A stretch of 64,000 bases of DNA from Candidatus Thiothrix putei. GTDB taxonomy: Bacteria > Pseudomonadota > Gammaproteobacteria > Thiotrichales > Thiotrichaceae. Positions 34,099 through 41,502 of this stretch are shown piece after piece. The stretch covers positions 248,001-312,000 of the forward strand of contig CP124756.1 of assembly GCA_029972225.1 (NCBI GenBank). The letters run 5' to 3'. Position 1 is the stretch's first letter. Each line of letters opens with the position of its first letter. Below the pieces are notes generated by a model. The model saw nothing but the letters and a program-made list of their open reading frames with translations, searched no databases and had not been told where the DNA came from. A program made the position numbers and the translations under genes.

Positions 34099-35067
34099 AT
34101 GAGCACCTCACCAACTTACGCTATCGGCATCATTATGGATCCGATCAGCAGTATCAACATTAAAAAAGACAGTACCTTTGCTATGATGCTGGAAGCTCAG
34201 CACCGTGGTTGTCCCTTGTTCCATATCTTGCAAGGCGATTTGTTTGTGGATGATGGGGTTGTGTATGCCAAGATGAATCCTGTGACGGTAACAGATGATC
34301 CACAGAGTTGGTTTTCGCTAGGTAAAGCATCGGTGAGGCCGCTGCATGAATTGCCAGTGGTGTTGATGCGTAAAGATCCACCGTTTGATATGGAGTATAT
34401 CTACAGTACTTATTTGCTGGAATTGGTGCAAAAACGCGGTACTTTGGTAGTGAATCGCCCGGATAGTATTCGGAGTGCAAATGAGAAGTTATTTACCGCA
34501 TGGTTTCCTGAATATTGCCCCCCCACGCGTGTGACCCGTGATATGGCGCGTATCCGCGAGTTTTTGGCGCAACAGCAACACATTGTGGTGAAGCCCTTGG
34601 ATGGCATGGGCGGTTCGATGATTTTCCAGATTAAACAGGGCGATCCGAATAGCAATGTGATTCTGGAGGCAATTACCGCGCACGGCACACGCACCGTCAT
34701 GGCTCAACGATTTTTACCTGAATATAAACAAGGCGATAAACGTATCTTGCTGATTGATGGGGAGCCATTTCCTCATGCTTTGGCAAGAATTCCAGCGGAA
34801 GGTGAGGGACGTGCCAATTTAGCTGCCGGTGGTACAGGGGTTGGCGTTGATTTGACTGAGCGTGAATTCGCCATCTGTGCGGGGATTGCGCCTGTTCTGC
34901 GGGAAATGGGGCTGTTGTTTGTGGGCTTGGATGTCATTGGTGATTATGTGACGGAGATTAATGTCACTAGCCCGACCTGTATCCGTGAGTTGGATACCAT
35001 TTATTCCGCTAATATTGCCAGCCTGCTCTGGGATGCGGTTGAGTGCAGGCTGGCAAGCAGTGTTTAG
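34099..35067 (+). CDS. gshB: GshB, glutathione synthetase
   Basis: 322-aa ATP-grasp enzyme joining gamma-glutamylcysteine and glycine. Seen: IIMDPISSINIKKDSTFAM, VVKPLDGMGGSMIF, ANLAAGGTGVGVDLTERE and EINVTSPTCIRELD. It fits the glutaredoxin gene upstream. Its end overlaps the convergent DUF465 gene by 4 bases. Confidence 0.96.
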   Translation: MSTSPTYAIGIIMDPISSINIKKDSTFAMMLEAQHRGCPLFHILQGDLFVDDGVVYAKMNPVTVTDDPQSWFSLGKASVRPLHELPVVLMRKDPPFDMEYIYSTYLLELVQKRGTLVVNRPDSIRSANEKLFTAWFPEYCPPTRVTRDMARIREFLAQQQHIVVKPLDGMGGSMIFQIKQGDPNSNVILEAITAHGTRTVMAQRFLPEYKQGDKRILLIDGEPFPHALARIPAEGEGRANLAAGGTGVGVDLTEREFAICAGIAPVLREMGLLFVGLDVIGDYVTEINVTSPTCIRELDTIYSANIASLLWDAVECRLASSV

Positions 35068-35306
35068 GCCGTTTGTTGCAATATGCCGTACAGCTCATCT
35101 TTGAGGTGCAGACGACGTAACTTCAGACCTTCAACAAACTCGTCAGCGTGGACTTCGATTTCTTGTTCAATCCGGTGCAGTTGCCCGTCAACTTCGTGGT
35201 AGTCGTCAAATAAGCGAGCAAAATGCCGATCATTCATTTTTAAGCGATGAATCTGCTCTTTGTATTCGGGAAATTCGGTGGCGAGATCATGAGATTCTCC
35301 AAACAT
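35064..35306 (-). CDS. DUF465/YdcH-family small coiled-coil protein
   Basis: 80-aa protein, almost wholly helical and charged: FPEYKEQIHRLKMNDRHFAR, then LHRIEQEIEVH and RRLHLKDELYGIL. This is the DUF465 (YdcH) pattern; function unknown. A GGAGCGT ribosome site precedes the ATG. Convergent with gshB and divergent from osmC. Confidence 0.85.
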   Translation of the reverse strand: MFGESHDLATEFPEYKEQIHRLKMNDRHFARLFDDYHEVDGQLHRIEQEIEVHADEFVEGLKLRRLHLKDELYGILQQTA

Positions 35307-35431
35307 TCGTTACGCTCCTTTATTCATTAAATAACCATTTCAGGCTATCACAATACTAGGGTATTGAGTGTGAGTTAAGTCAAGTTCTGGACTGTGCTAG
35401 AATTCGCTTTTGCTTATAACGGGAGCCTAGC

Positions 35432-35851
35432 ATGAAAGCCAGAGTAAAGTGGTTGGATAACATGAGTTTCGTCGGCGAGTCTGACAGTGGTCATTCCGTT
35501 GTCATGGATGGTGCGCCTGAGTTTGGAGGGCGAAATCTTGGGATGCGTCCGATGGAAATGTTGTTGTTGGGTTTGGGCGGTTGCTCATCGTTTGATGTGG
35601 TACTGATCCTGCAAAAGTCGAAACAACAGGTATTGGACTGTGAAGTGCATATTGAGGCAGAACGTGCAGATAAAGATCCCAAAGTTTTCACCCGTATTCA
35701 CCTGCATTTTGTGGTTAGCGGACGTAACTTATCAGGGGAAAAAGTAGAGAGGGCGGTTAAATTATCCGCAGAAAAATATTGTTCCGCGTCAATTATGTTG
35801 GGAAAAACCGCTGAAATTACTCATGATTTTGAGGTAATTGAGGCTGTATGA
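35432..35851 (+). CDS. OsmC/YhfA-family protein
   Basis: 139-aa OsmC-superfamily protein. Two cysteines stand in the family positions: LGGCSSFDVV and EKYCSASIML, likely the thiol peroxidase pair. The pattern (MRPMEMLLLGLGGCSSFDV) is closest to the YhfA branch, whose substrate is not settled. A single gene with its own terminator (35905-35935). Confidence 0.88.
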   Translation: MKARVKWLDNMSFVGESDSGHSVVMDGAPEFGGRNLGMRPMEMLLLGLGGCSSFDVVLILQKSKQQVLDCEVHIEAERADKDPKVFTRIHLHFVVSGRNLSGEKVERAVKLSAEKYCSASIMLGKTAEITHDFEVIEAV

Positions 35852-35904
35852 AGCATTTATTTCACTTGCACGCGGGGGCATAGTTTTGCATAGTTCACTC
35901 CCAT

Positions 35905-35935
35905 GCCAGTTGTTGGCCAACTGGCTGATTTTTTT
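35905..35935 (+). terminator. Terminator after the OsmC-family gene
   Basis: GCCAGTTG, loop TTGGC, CAACTGGC, then TGATTTTTTT: a perfect 8-base-pair stem with a 7-T run, 53 bases after the stop codon. Confidence 0.85.
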
Positions 35936-35966
35936 ATGCTACGCCTGACAAAGAGGATGATCAGAA

Positions 35967-36785
35967 TTGGTTGAGCGTCATCAAAAGCAGATTCGCCTGC
36001 ACGGGTTTAATAACCTAACGAAAACCTTAAGTTTTAACATTTACGACATCTGCTACGCAAGGAGTCCGGCTCACCGTGAAGAATACCTCGCGTACATTGA
36101 TGAAGAATACAATGCTGACCGTTTGACCAAAATCCTCACGGATGTGGCGGACATCATCGGTGCTAATATTTTGAACGTGGCTCGTCAGGATTACGATCCC
36201 CAAGGCGCGAGTGTCACTATTCTGGTTTCGGAAGAACCTGTTCTGTCAGAAGAAAAAATCAGTGCATCGACTTCGGCACGCCCCGGCCCTTATCCAGAAG
36301 ATGTGGTGGCACATCTGGATAAAAGCCACCTGACGGTACATACCTACCCGGAAAGTCACCCTGATAATGGGATTAGTACATTCCGTGCGGATATTGATGT
36401 ATCGACATGCGGTCGTATCTCGCCGCTGAAAGCATTGAATTACTTAATACATAGTTTAGAGTCCGATATTGTCATTATGGACTATCGGGTGCGTGGTTTT
36501 ACCCGTGATGTGAAAGGCAAAAAGCACTTCATCGACCATAAGATCAACTCTATCCAAAACTTCTTGTCACCCGAAACAAAACGTAATTACTCCATGTTGG
36601 ATGTGAATGTTTACCAGGAAAATATCTTTCACACTAAAATGATGTTGAAGGAGTTTGAACTGGATAACTATTTGTTTGGTCTTGGAAAAAATGACTATTT
36701 TGAAAAAGATTTGAAACAAATCGAAATGCAGTTACGCAAAGAAATGAAAGAGATTTTTTACGGTAGAAATACAGGTAGTTTTTAA
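35967..36785 (+). CDS. speD: SpeD, S-adenosylmethionine decarboxylase proenzyme
   Basis: 272-aa proenzyme of spermidine synthesis, of the long E. coli type. Self-cleavage should occur between Lys119 and Ser120 in [17 protein letters not shown], with Ser120 becoming the pyruvoyl group; [18 protein letters not shown] follows. The start is TTG 35967, with AAGAGG upstream; this unusual start may lower expression. No speE is adjacent. Confidence 0.95.
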   Translation: MVERHQKQIRLHGFNNLTKTLSFNIYDICYARSPAHREEYLAYIDEEYNADRLTKILTDVADIIGANILNVARQDYDPQGASVTILVSEEPVLSEEKISASTSARPGPYPEDVVAHLDKSHLTVHTYPESHPDNGISTFRADIDVSTCGRISPLKALNYLIHSLESDIVIMDYRVRGFTRDVKGKKHFIDHKINSIQNFLSPETKRNYSMLDVNVYQENIFHTKMMLKEFELDNYLFGLGKNDYFEKDLKQIEMQLRKEMKEIFYGRNTGSF

Positions 36786-37083
36786 TAAAGAAAATGCCTG
36801 TATATAGCTGCTGGGGCTCGCAGTAAGTGTTGCTGATGTAGTCTTTGTTGTGAATACTGAACGATCAAAACAAGCCAGTTTGTTGTTTAATAGCAACAAA
36901 TTGGTAAAATTAAAACAATTGAAAGATTCAATAATTGACTTGATTAAATGTTGATCGTTATGGTTGTTTTGGTTGTAGATACTCTGTTAACGTTCGCCCT
37001 ATGACGTTATGTAGTGTGTAAAAAACGTCATAAAACAACATTGTTCTATACGAAAGAACGCTGAAAAGGTTATACAAGAGATT
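36786..37083. other. 298-base AT-rich intergenic region with two inverted repeats
   Basis: No gene is visible on either strand. It holds AACGATCAA (36860-36868) with its complement TTGATCGTT at 36951-36959, and ATGACGTT (37001-37008) with AACGTCAT (37024-37031). It must contain the promoter of the NlpC/P60 lipoprotein gene and the 3' end of speD. A small RNA is possible but nothing supports it firmly. Confidence 0.5.
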
Positions 37084-37674
37084 ATGAGTAGTGTTAGTGT
37101 AAAGCCGTTAGCCCTGTTAAGCGTAGGGGCTGTGGCATTGTTACTGGCTGGCTGTAATTCTGAAAATGTTAAAACTGCGGAAGCAGAACAAGCCAAGGTA
37201 TATACCGCACAGTTTGCGCATTCCAAAAATAACGTAGCAAATGTGGCGCGGATACCTGTTCAGTCCTCACGTGATACCAGTTTGTTAGATCGTGTGGTAT
37301 GGAATGCTGAGAAGCAGAAGGGCAAAATGTATCGTTACGGTGGTGAAAGTCCTAAAACAGGCTTTGATTGCAGTGGTTTGACACAGTTCGCTTTTGAACA
37401 AGGTGCTGGGGTTTCTTTACCGCGCACGGCTGCTGATCAATACGCAGCATCAGTCAAAATTCCTAAGCATGAAGCCAGCAAAGGCGATTTGGTTTTCTTC
37501 AAAACCAGTGGCAAGCGCATCAGTCATGTCGGTATTTATTTGGGGGATGATAAGTTTGTCCATGCACCACGTACCGGTAAAGCCATCACCACCGACAAGC
37601 TGGAAGGCTATTGGGCTAGTAAGCTGGTGGGCTTCGGGCGTATTCCGGGCGCTTGTAAGCCTGCTTATTCCTAA
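37084..37674 (+). CDS. NlpC/P60-family lipoprotein, putative peptidoglycan endopeptidase
   Basis: 196-aa lipoprotein with lipobox LLAGC (Cys24) and an NlpC/P60 domain. Catalytic residues are Cys96 (TGFDCSGLTQFAF), His148 (RISHVGIYLG) and probably His160 (DKFVHAPRTG). Such enzymes (Spr/MepS, NlpC) cut peptide cross-links in the cell wall. A single gene with its own terminator directly downstream. Confidence 0.92.
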   Translation: MSSVSVKPLALLSVGAVALLLAGCNSENVKTAEAEQAKVYTAQFAHSKNNVANVARIPVQSSRDTSLLDRVVWNAEKQKGKMYRYGGESPKTGFDCSGLTQFAFEQGAGVSLPRTAADQYAASVKIPKHEASKGDLVFFKTSGKRISHVGIYLGDDKFVHAPRTGKAITTDKLEGYWASKLVGFGRIPGACKPAYS

Positions 37675-37686
37675 ATTGTTCCTCTA

Positions 37687-37714
37687 AAAAAGACCGCTGT
37701 TAAGGCGGTCTTTT
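37687..37714 (+). terminator. Terminator after the NlpC/P60 lipoprotein gene
   Basis: AAAGACCGC, a short loop and GCGGTCTTTTT form a strong hairpin followed by T residues, 13 bases after the stop. It can also serve the convergent hydrolase gene, as the opposite strand has a T run too. Confidence 0.85.
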
Positions 37715-37732
37715 TCATTTGGATGCTTGTCA

Positions 37733-38878
37733 TTACGGCAAGCTGTTTAACCAGTTAGCGACCACGGCTGTGAGCGCATCGCCCTTGTCTTTGTAATAAT
37801 GATCGGCATCGGGTAACACCATTTGTTTGGAATGGGTATTACCTGCTTTCTGCATCAGAGCCTGACGTTCTGGGGCAAGGCTGAGTACTTGCGGAAAGTC
37901 TTTTTCACCGTATATATCCAGTACCGGTACAGATAATTTATCCAGCGGGAAAGGGTGTAGCAGTTCCTGTTCATAATCGGTCGCCCCCATGCCTAGCCCC
38001 ACGTAAGCAGCAAGGTCACGCCCGCCCGTCGCGTCTACCCAATTCATCGCCATGTGTGCGCCACAACTGTGAGCAGCCAATACAATTTTGGTAATGCCTT
38101 GTTGTTTCAAAAAAGCGACACCGGCGTTAATGCGTCTGTCTGCATTCGCAAACAGTGGCACGTAATCATAATACTTGGCTTCTTTTTCCAGAACCGGCAT
38201 TTGTAAGGACAGGGTTGTCCAGCCCTTTGCCACCAAACCTACCCGTAAAGGGTGCGCAACATCTTCCCAGTCAGGGTGATAGCCGCGCCCGTGCAAAATA
38301 ATAACTGCCCCGCGCGGTTGTTCCGCTGATGTAAGAATACCCATGAAATTTTGCGTGCCGTCATTCAGGTTAATGACTTCGCCTTCCATGATCGTGTCGC
38401 TGATTTCGCTCGCAAGGCGTTGCTCGCGGGCGTAATCAGGGGTGGCATTAGCATCCGGTGCCGGTTTGGTTGCAGCCGGTGGGGTTACATCATTTTTTTT
38501 TTCTTCCAAGGCATTTGGCTCGGAAGGTGCGGGAACAAGAGTCGGGGGAGCGGCAGGCATTGGAACAGCCTGCGGCGGCATCATCGGCGGTGCGACCGGT
38601 TGTGCCAGTGGTGCAGGCGCTACAACTGCCGGTACGGGTTCAGTCAGTGGTGCAGGCACTGCAACTGCCGGGGCTGGCTGTGCACCGGGCAATGCGGTAT
38701 CCGCAGCAGGGGCGACACTTGGCATGGTCACTGGCATAGCCTCGCTTACTGCCGCTTCAGGGGCAGGGGGGGGCGCTGTTTCTGGTGCAGTGCTGGCAAC
38801 ATTCACAGGGGGGCGCATGACCATCAAGGCTAATACCACAACGGAGGCAAGCGTGTAAACGGCTGCGGCAACTTTCAT
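37733..38878 (-). CDS. Envelope alpha/beta-hydrolase-like protein with Pro/Ala-rich linker
   Basis: 381-aa protein: N-terminal signal anchor (YTLASVVVLALMVM), then about 130 residues of Pro/Ala/Val-rich linker with near-repeats, and an alpha/beta-hydrolase domain (DUF3530-like). Seen: GAVIILHGRGYHPDWED (oxyanion region), VLAAHSCGAHMAMNW with the expected nucleophile serine, and LPDADHYYKD with the expected histidine. The nucleophile elbow is A-H-S-C-G instead of G-x-S-x-G. ATG 38878 was chosen since AGGAG is well spaced there. Substrate unknown. Confidence 0.78.
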   Translation of the reverse strand: MKVAAAVYTLASVVVLALMVMRPPVNVASTAPETAPPPAPEAAVSEAMPVTMPSVAPAADTALPGAQPAPAVAVPAPLTEPVPAVVAPAPLAQPVAPPMMPPQAVPMPAAPPTLVPAPSEPNALEEKKNDVTPPAATKPAPDANATPDYAREQRLASEISDTIMEGEVINLNDGTQNFMGILTSAEQPRGAVIILHGRGYHPDWEDVAHPLRVGLVAKGWTTLSLQMPVLEKEAKYYDYVPLFANADRRINAGVAFLKQQGITKIVLAAHSCGAHMAMNWVDATGGRDLAAYVGLGMGATDYEQELLHPFPLDKLSVPVLDIYGEKDFPQVLSLAPERQALMQKAGNTHSKQMVLPDADHYYKDKGDALTAVVANWLNSLP

Positions 38879-39016
38879 GTTCCTCATCTCCTTGACGGGT
38901 CAGTGTTTGGTTAAATCGAATGAAACATTCACAATATACGATTGGAAGTGGGTGGTAATTTCACTTAGAGTATAATGCTCCAAGAGGTTTAATCAACCAC
39001 ACCGAGGAGTCCATGC

Positions 39017-39436
39017 ATGGAACTGAAGGGAAGTAAGACAGAACAGCATCTGAAAGATGCCTTCGCTGGTGAATCACAAGCCAACCGCCGTTATTTGTAC
39101 TTCGCAGCCAAAGCCGACGTGGAAGGCTACAACGACGTTGCGACCGTGTTCCGTTCCACAGCGGAAGGTGAAACCGGTCACGCGCACGGTCACTTGGAAT
39201 ACTTGGAAGCCTCTGGCGACCCAGCCACTGGTCTGCCCATCGGCCCGACGGCTGCCAACCTGAAAGCCTCTATTGCAGGCGAAACCCACGAGTACACCGA
39301 CATGTATCCGGGGATGGCGAAAGACGCACGCGCTGAAGGTTTCGACGAAATCGCTGATTGGTTTGAGACACTGGCAAAAGCGGAGCGTTCACACGCTAAC
39401 CGTTTCCAGAAAGCACTGGATAATCTGGACGCTTAA
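39017..39436 (+). CDS. Rubrerythrin-type diiron protein
   Basis: 139-aa ferritin-like protein with diiron ligands in [25 protein letters not shown] and [10 protein letters not shown]. It lacks the C-terminal rubredoxin domain of classic rubrerythrin, so it needs another electron donor. Rubrerythrins reduce peroxide. GAGGAG precedes the ATG. First gene of a cassette with the Fe-S protein and DUF3501 gene downstream. Confidence 0.92.
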   Translation: MELKGSKTEQHLKDAFAGESQANRRYLYFAAKADVEGYNDVATVFRSTAEGETGHAHGHLEYLEASGDPATGLPIGPTAANLKASIAGETHEYTDMYPGMAKDARAEGFDEIADWFETLAKAERSHANRFQKALDNLDA

Positions 39437-39446
39437 TCGAAGAAAA

Positions 39447-39537
39447 ATCCCCCTCAATCCCCCTTTTTCAAAGGGGGAAGCTCGGAGTCTTGAACTCTTC
39501 GCTCCTCCCCTGATAAGGGGAGGTTGGGAGGGGTTTC
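39447..39537. repeat. Nested palindromic intergenic element
   Basis: About 90 bases filled by inverted repeats: CCCCCTTT/AAAGGGGG (39459-39477) and CCTCCCC/GGGGAGG (39504-39523). The outer segments, AATCCCCCTCAATCCCCC and GGGGAGGTTGGGAGGGG, are imperfect complements of each other, so the whole element can fold into one structure. It looks like a dispersed MITE/REP-type repeat and may reduce read-through from rubrerythrin into the Fe-S gene. Confidence 0.7.
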
Positions 39538-39556
39538 TTATTGGAGAACAACAAAC

Positions 39557-40900
39557 ATGGCAACCCCGATCCGCGAAGGCAGCCTGCAAGCCCCCACCCG
39601 TCACGCGCTGGACTGGAAAAACCCCGAATTTTACAACGAAGATGCCGTCCTGCACGAAATGGAGCGCGTTTTCGATCTCTGTCACGGTTGCCGCCGTTGC
39701 GTCAGCCTGTGCAATTCTTTCCCCACCTTATTCGATTTGGTGGATGAGTCCTCCACGATGGAAGTGGATGGCGTTGATAAAAAAGATTATTGGAAGGTCG
39801 TGGATCATTGCTATCTGTGCGACCTGTGTTACATGACCAAATGCCCGTACATTCCGCCGCACGAGTGGAATATCGACTTCCCGCACCTGATGCTGCGTGC
39901 CAAAGCGGTGAAGTTTAAAAAGGGTGACACCAAATTCCGCGACAAAGTACTGAGTTCCACCGATATGGTTGGCAAGCTTGCGGGTATTCCGGTGGTTGCG
40001 GGTGTGGTCAACAAAATGAATCAAAACCCTGCCTTCCGTAAGCAACTGGATAAAGTGCTGGGTGTGCATCCGAATGCGAAAATCCCGTCGTATCACAGCG
40101 ATAAAGGTCGTGATCGTGTAGCACGTTACAAAAATTTAGATGAATCCAAGGCTGTGGCGGCAGGGCGTACTACCGGCAAAGTGGCGATTTTTGCCACCTG
40201 CTACGGCAATTACAACGAGCCGCATATCGTCGATGATTTGCGTAAGGTGTTTGAAATCAACGGCATTCCGGTGACGTTGCTGGATAAAGAGCAATGCTGT
40301 GGAATGCCCAAATTGGAATTGGGCGACTTGGAATCCGTTGCAGCGGCGAAAGAAGCCAATATTCCAGCAATGATGAAACTCATCAATGAAGGTTGGGATA
40401 TTGTCGGCCCCGTACCGTCGTGTGTGCTGATGTTCAAGCAGGAATTGCCGCTGATGTTCCCCGATGATGCTGATGTACAGACAGTGAAAGGGCGTATTTT
40501 CGACCCGTTCGAGTACCTAATGTTGCGCCACAAGGAAGGCAAGTTGAATACCCACTTCAAGCAATCCTTGGGCAAGGTCAGTTATCACACGTCTTGCCAT
40601 TTGCGCGTGCAAAATATCGGCTACAAAACCCGTGAATTGCTGGAGCTCGTGCCGGATACCAAGTTGGAATTGCTGGAACGTTGTTCCGGGCATGACGGCA
40701 CGTATGCGGTGAAAAGCGAATTCCACGATATTTCGATGAAAATTTGCCGCCCGCTGTTTGGCAAAGTAAAACAAGCCAAGCCGGATTACTACGGCAGTGA
40801 TTGCCCAATGGCAGGGCATCAAATCGAGAATGGGTTGGATGAGGGTATGCCTCCGCCAACGCATCCGCTGACCATGTTACGCATTGCTTACGGTTTGTAA
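39557..40900 (+). CDS. GlpC/HdrD-like iron-sulfur protein with CCG domains
   Basis: 447-aa cytoplasmic Fe-S protein. Two 4Fe-4S motifs: CHGCRRCVSLCNSFP and CYLCDLCYMTKCPYIPP. Two cysteine-rich CCG-type segments follow: EQCCGMPKLELGD, and TSCHLRVQNIG with ERCSGHDG. The layout is that of heterodisulfide-reductase D and GlpC electron carriers. ATG 39557 was chosen, with TTGGAG upstream. Its constant partners here, rubrerythrin and DUF3501, suggest an electron path to peroxide reduction; that is inference. Confidence 0.88.
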   Translation: MATPIREGSLQAPTRHALDWKNPEFYNEDAVLHEMERVFDLCHGCRRCVSLCNSFPTLFDLVDESSTMEVDGVDKKDYWKVVDHCYLCDLCYMTKCPYIPPHEWNIDFPHLMLRAKAVKFKKGDTKFRDKVLSSTDMVGKLAGIPVVAGVVNKMNQNPAFRKQLDKVLGVHPNAKIPSYHSDKGRDRVARYKNLDESKAVAAGRTTGKVAIFATCYGNYNEPHIVDDLRKVFEINGIPVTLLDKEQCCGMPKLELGDLESVAAAKEANIPAMMKLINEGWDIVGPVPSCVLMFKQELPLMFPDDADVQTVKGRIFDPFEYLMLRHKEGKLNTHFKQSLGKVSYHTSCHLRVQNIGYKTRELLELVPDTKLELLERCSGHDGTYAVKSEFHDISMKICRPLFGKVKQAKPDYYGSDCPMAGHQIENGLDEGMPPPTHPLTMLRIAYGL

Positions 40901-40911
40901 GGAGAGTGATG

Positions 40912-41493
40912 ATGGAAAAGTTGACCCGTGCAGACTTGCTGAGTCTGGAACAGTATTCAATCGAGCGCAAAGCCTTCCGCGAGAAGGTGATGGCGCACAA
41001 AGCTGCCCGCAAAATACACATCGGCCCGAATGCAACGCTGTATTTTGAAGACCGCTTAACCATGCAGTACCAGATTCAGGAAATGCTGCGGATTGAGAAG
41101 ATTTTCGATTCCGCTGGCATTCATGAAGAACTGGAATCGTATAACCCGTTGATTCCCGATGGCTCGAACTGGAAAGCGACCTTCATGGTCGAGTTTTCCG
41201 ATGTGGAAGAGCGCAAGGTGCAACTGGGGCGGTTGATCGGAATCGAGCGGCATACCTGGGTGCAGGTGGCGGGTTTTGACAAGGTTTACGCGATTGCTAA
41301 TGAGGATTTGGAGCGCGAAACCGAGGAGAAAACCTCGGCGGTGCATTTTACGCGCTTTGAGTTGACCCCGATTATGGTAGCTTCGGTGCAGGAAGGCGCG
41401 GCTATTCAGATGGGGATTGAGCACCCGAATTATGCGTATACCGTGACCTTGGGCGAAGCGTCGCGTGCGTCGTTGGCGGCGGATTTGGGTTAA
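40912..41493 (+). CDS. DUF3501 family protein
   Basis: 193-aa soluble protein: KLTRADLLSLEQYSIERKAF, GPNATLYFEDRLTMQYQIQE and PDGSNWKATFMVEFSD are DUF3501 features. No cysteines or membrane segments. It begins 11 bases after the Fe-S protein (ATG 40912; ATG 40909 also possible) with GGAG upstream. Function unknown; its genetic linkage to rubrerythrin and an HdrD-like protein is the only clue. Confidence 0.88.
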   Translation: MEKLTRADLLSLEQYSIERKAFREKVMAHKAARKIHIGPNATLYFEDRLTMQYQIQEMLRIEKIFDSAGIHEELESYNPLIPDGSNWKATFMVEFSDVEERKVQLGRLIGIERHTWVQVAGFDKVYAIANEDLERETEEKTSAVHFTRFELTPIMVASVQEGAAIQMGIEHPNYAYTVTLGEASRASLAADLG

Positions 41494-41502
41494 GCCTAAG
41501 CC

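Noticed and set aside
38351..38858. Overlapping plus-strand frames with Gly/Ala- and Arg/Gly-rich products
   Set aside because: They are reverse-strand readings of the Pro/Ala-rich linker of the hydrolase gene.
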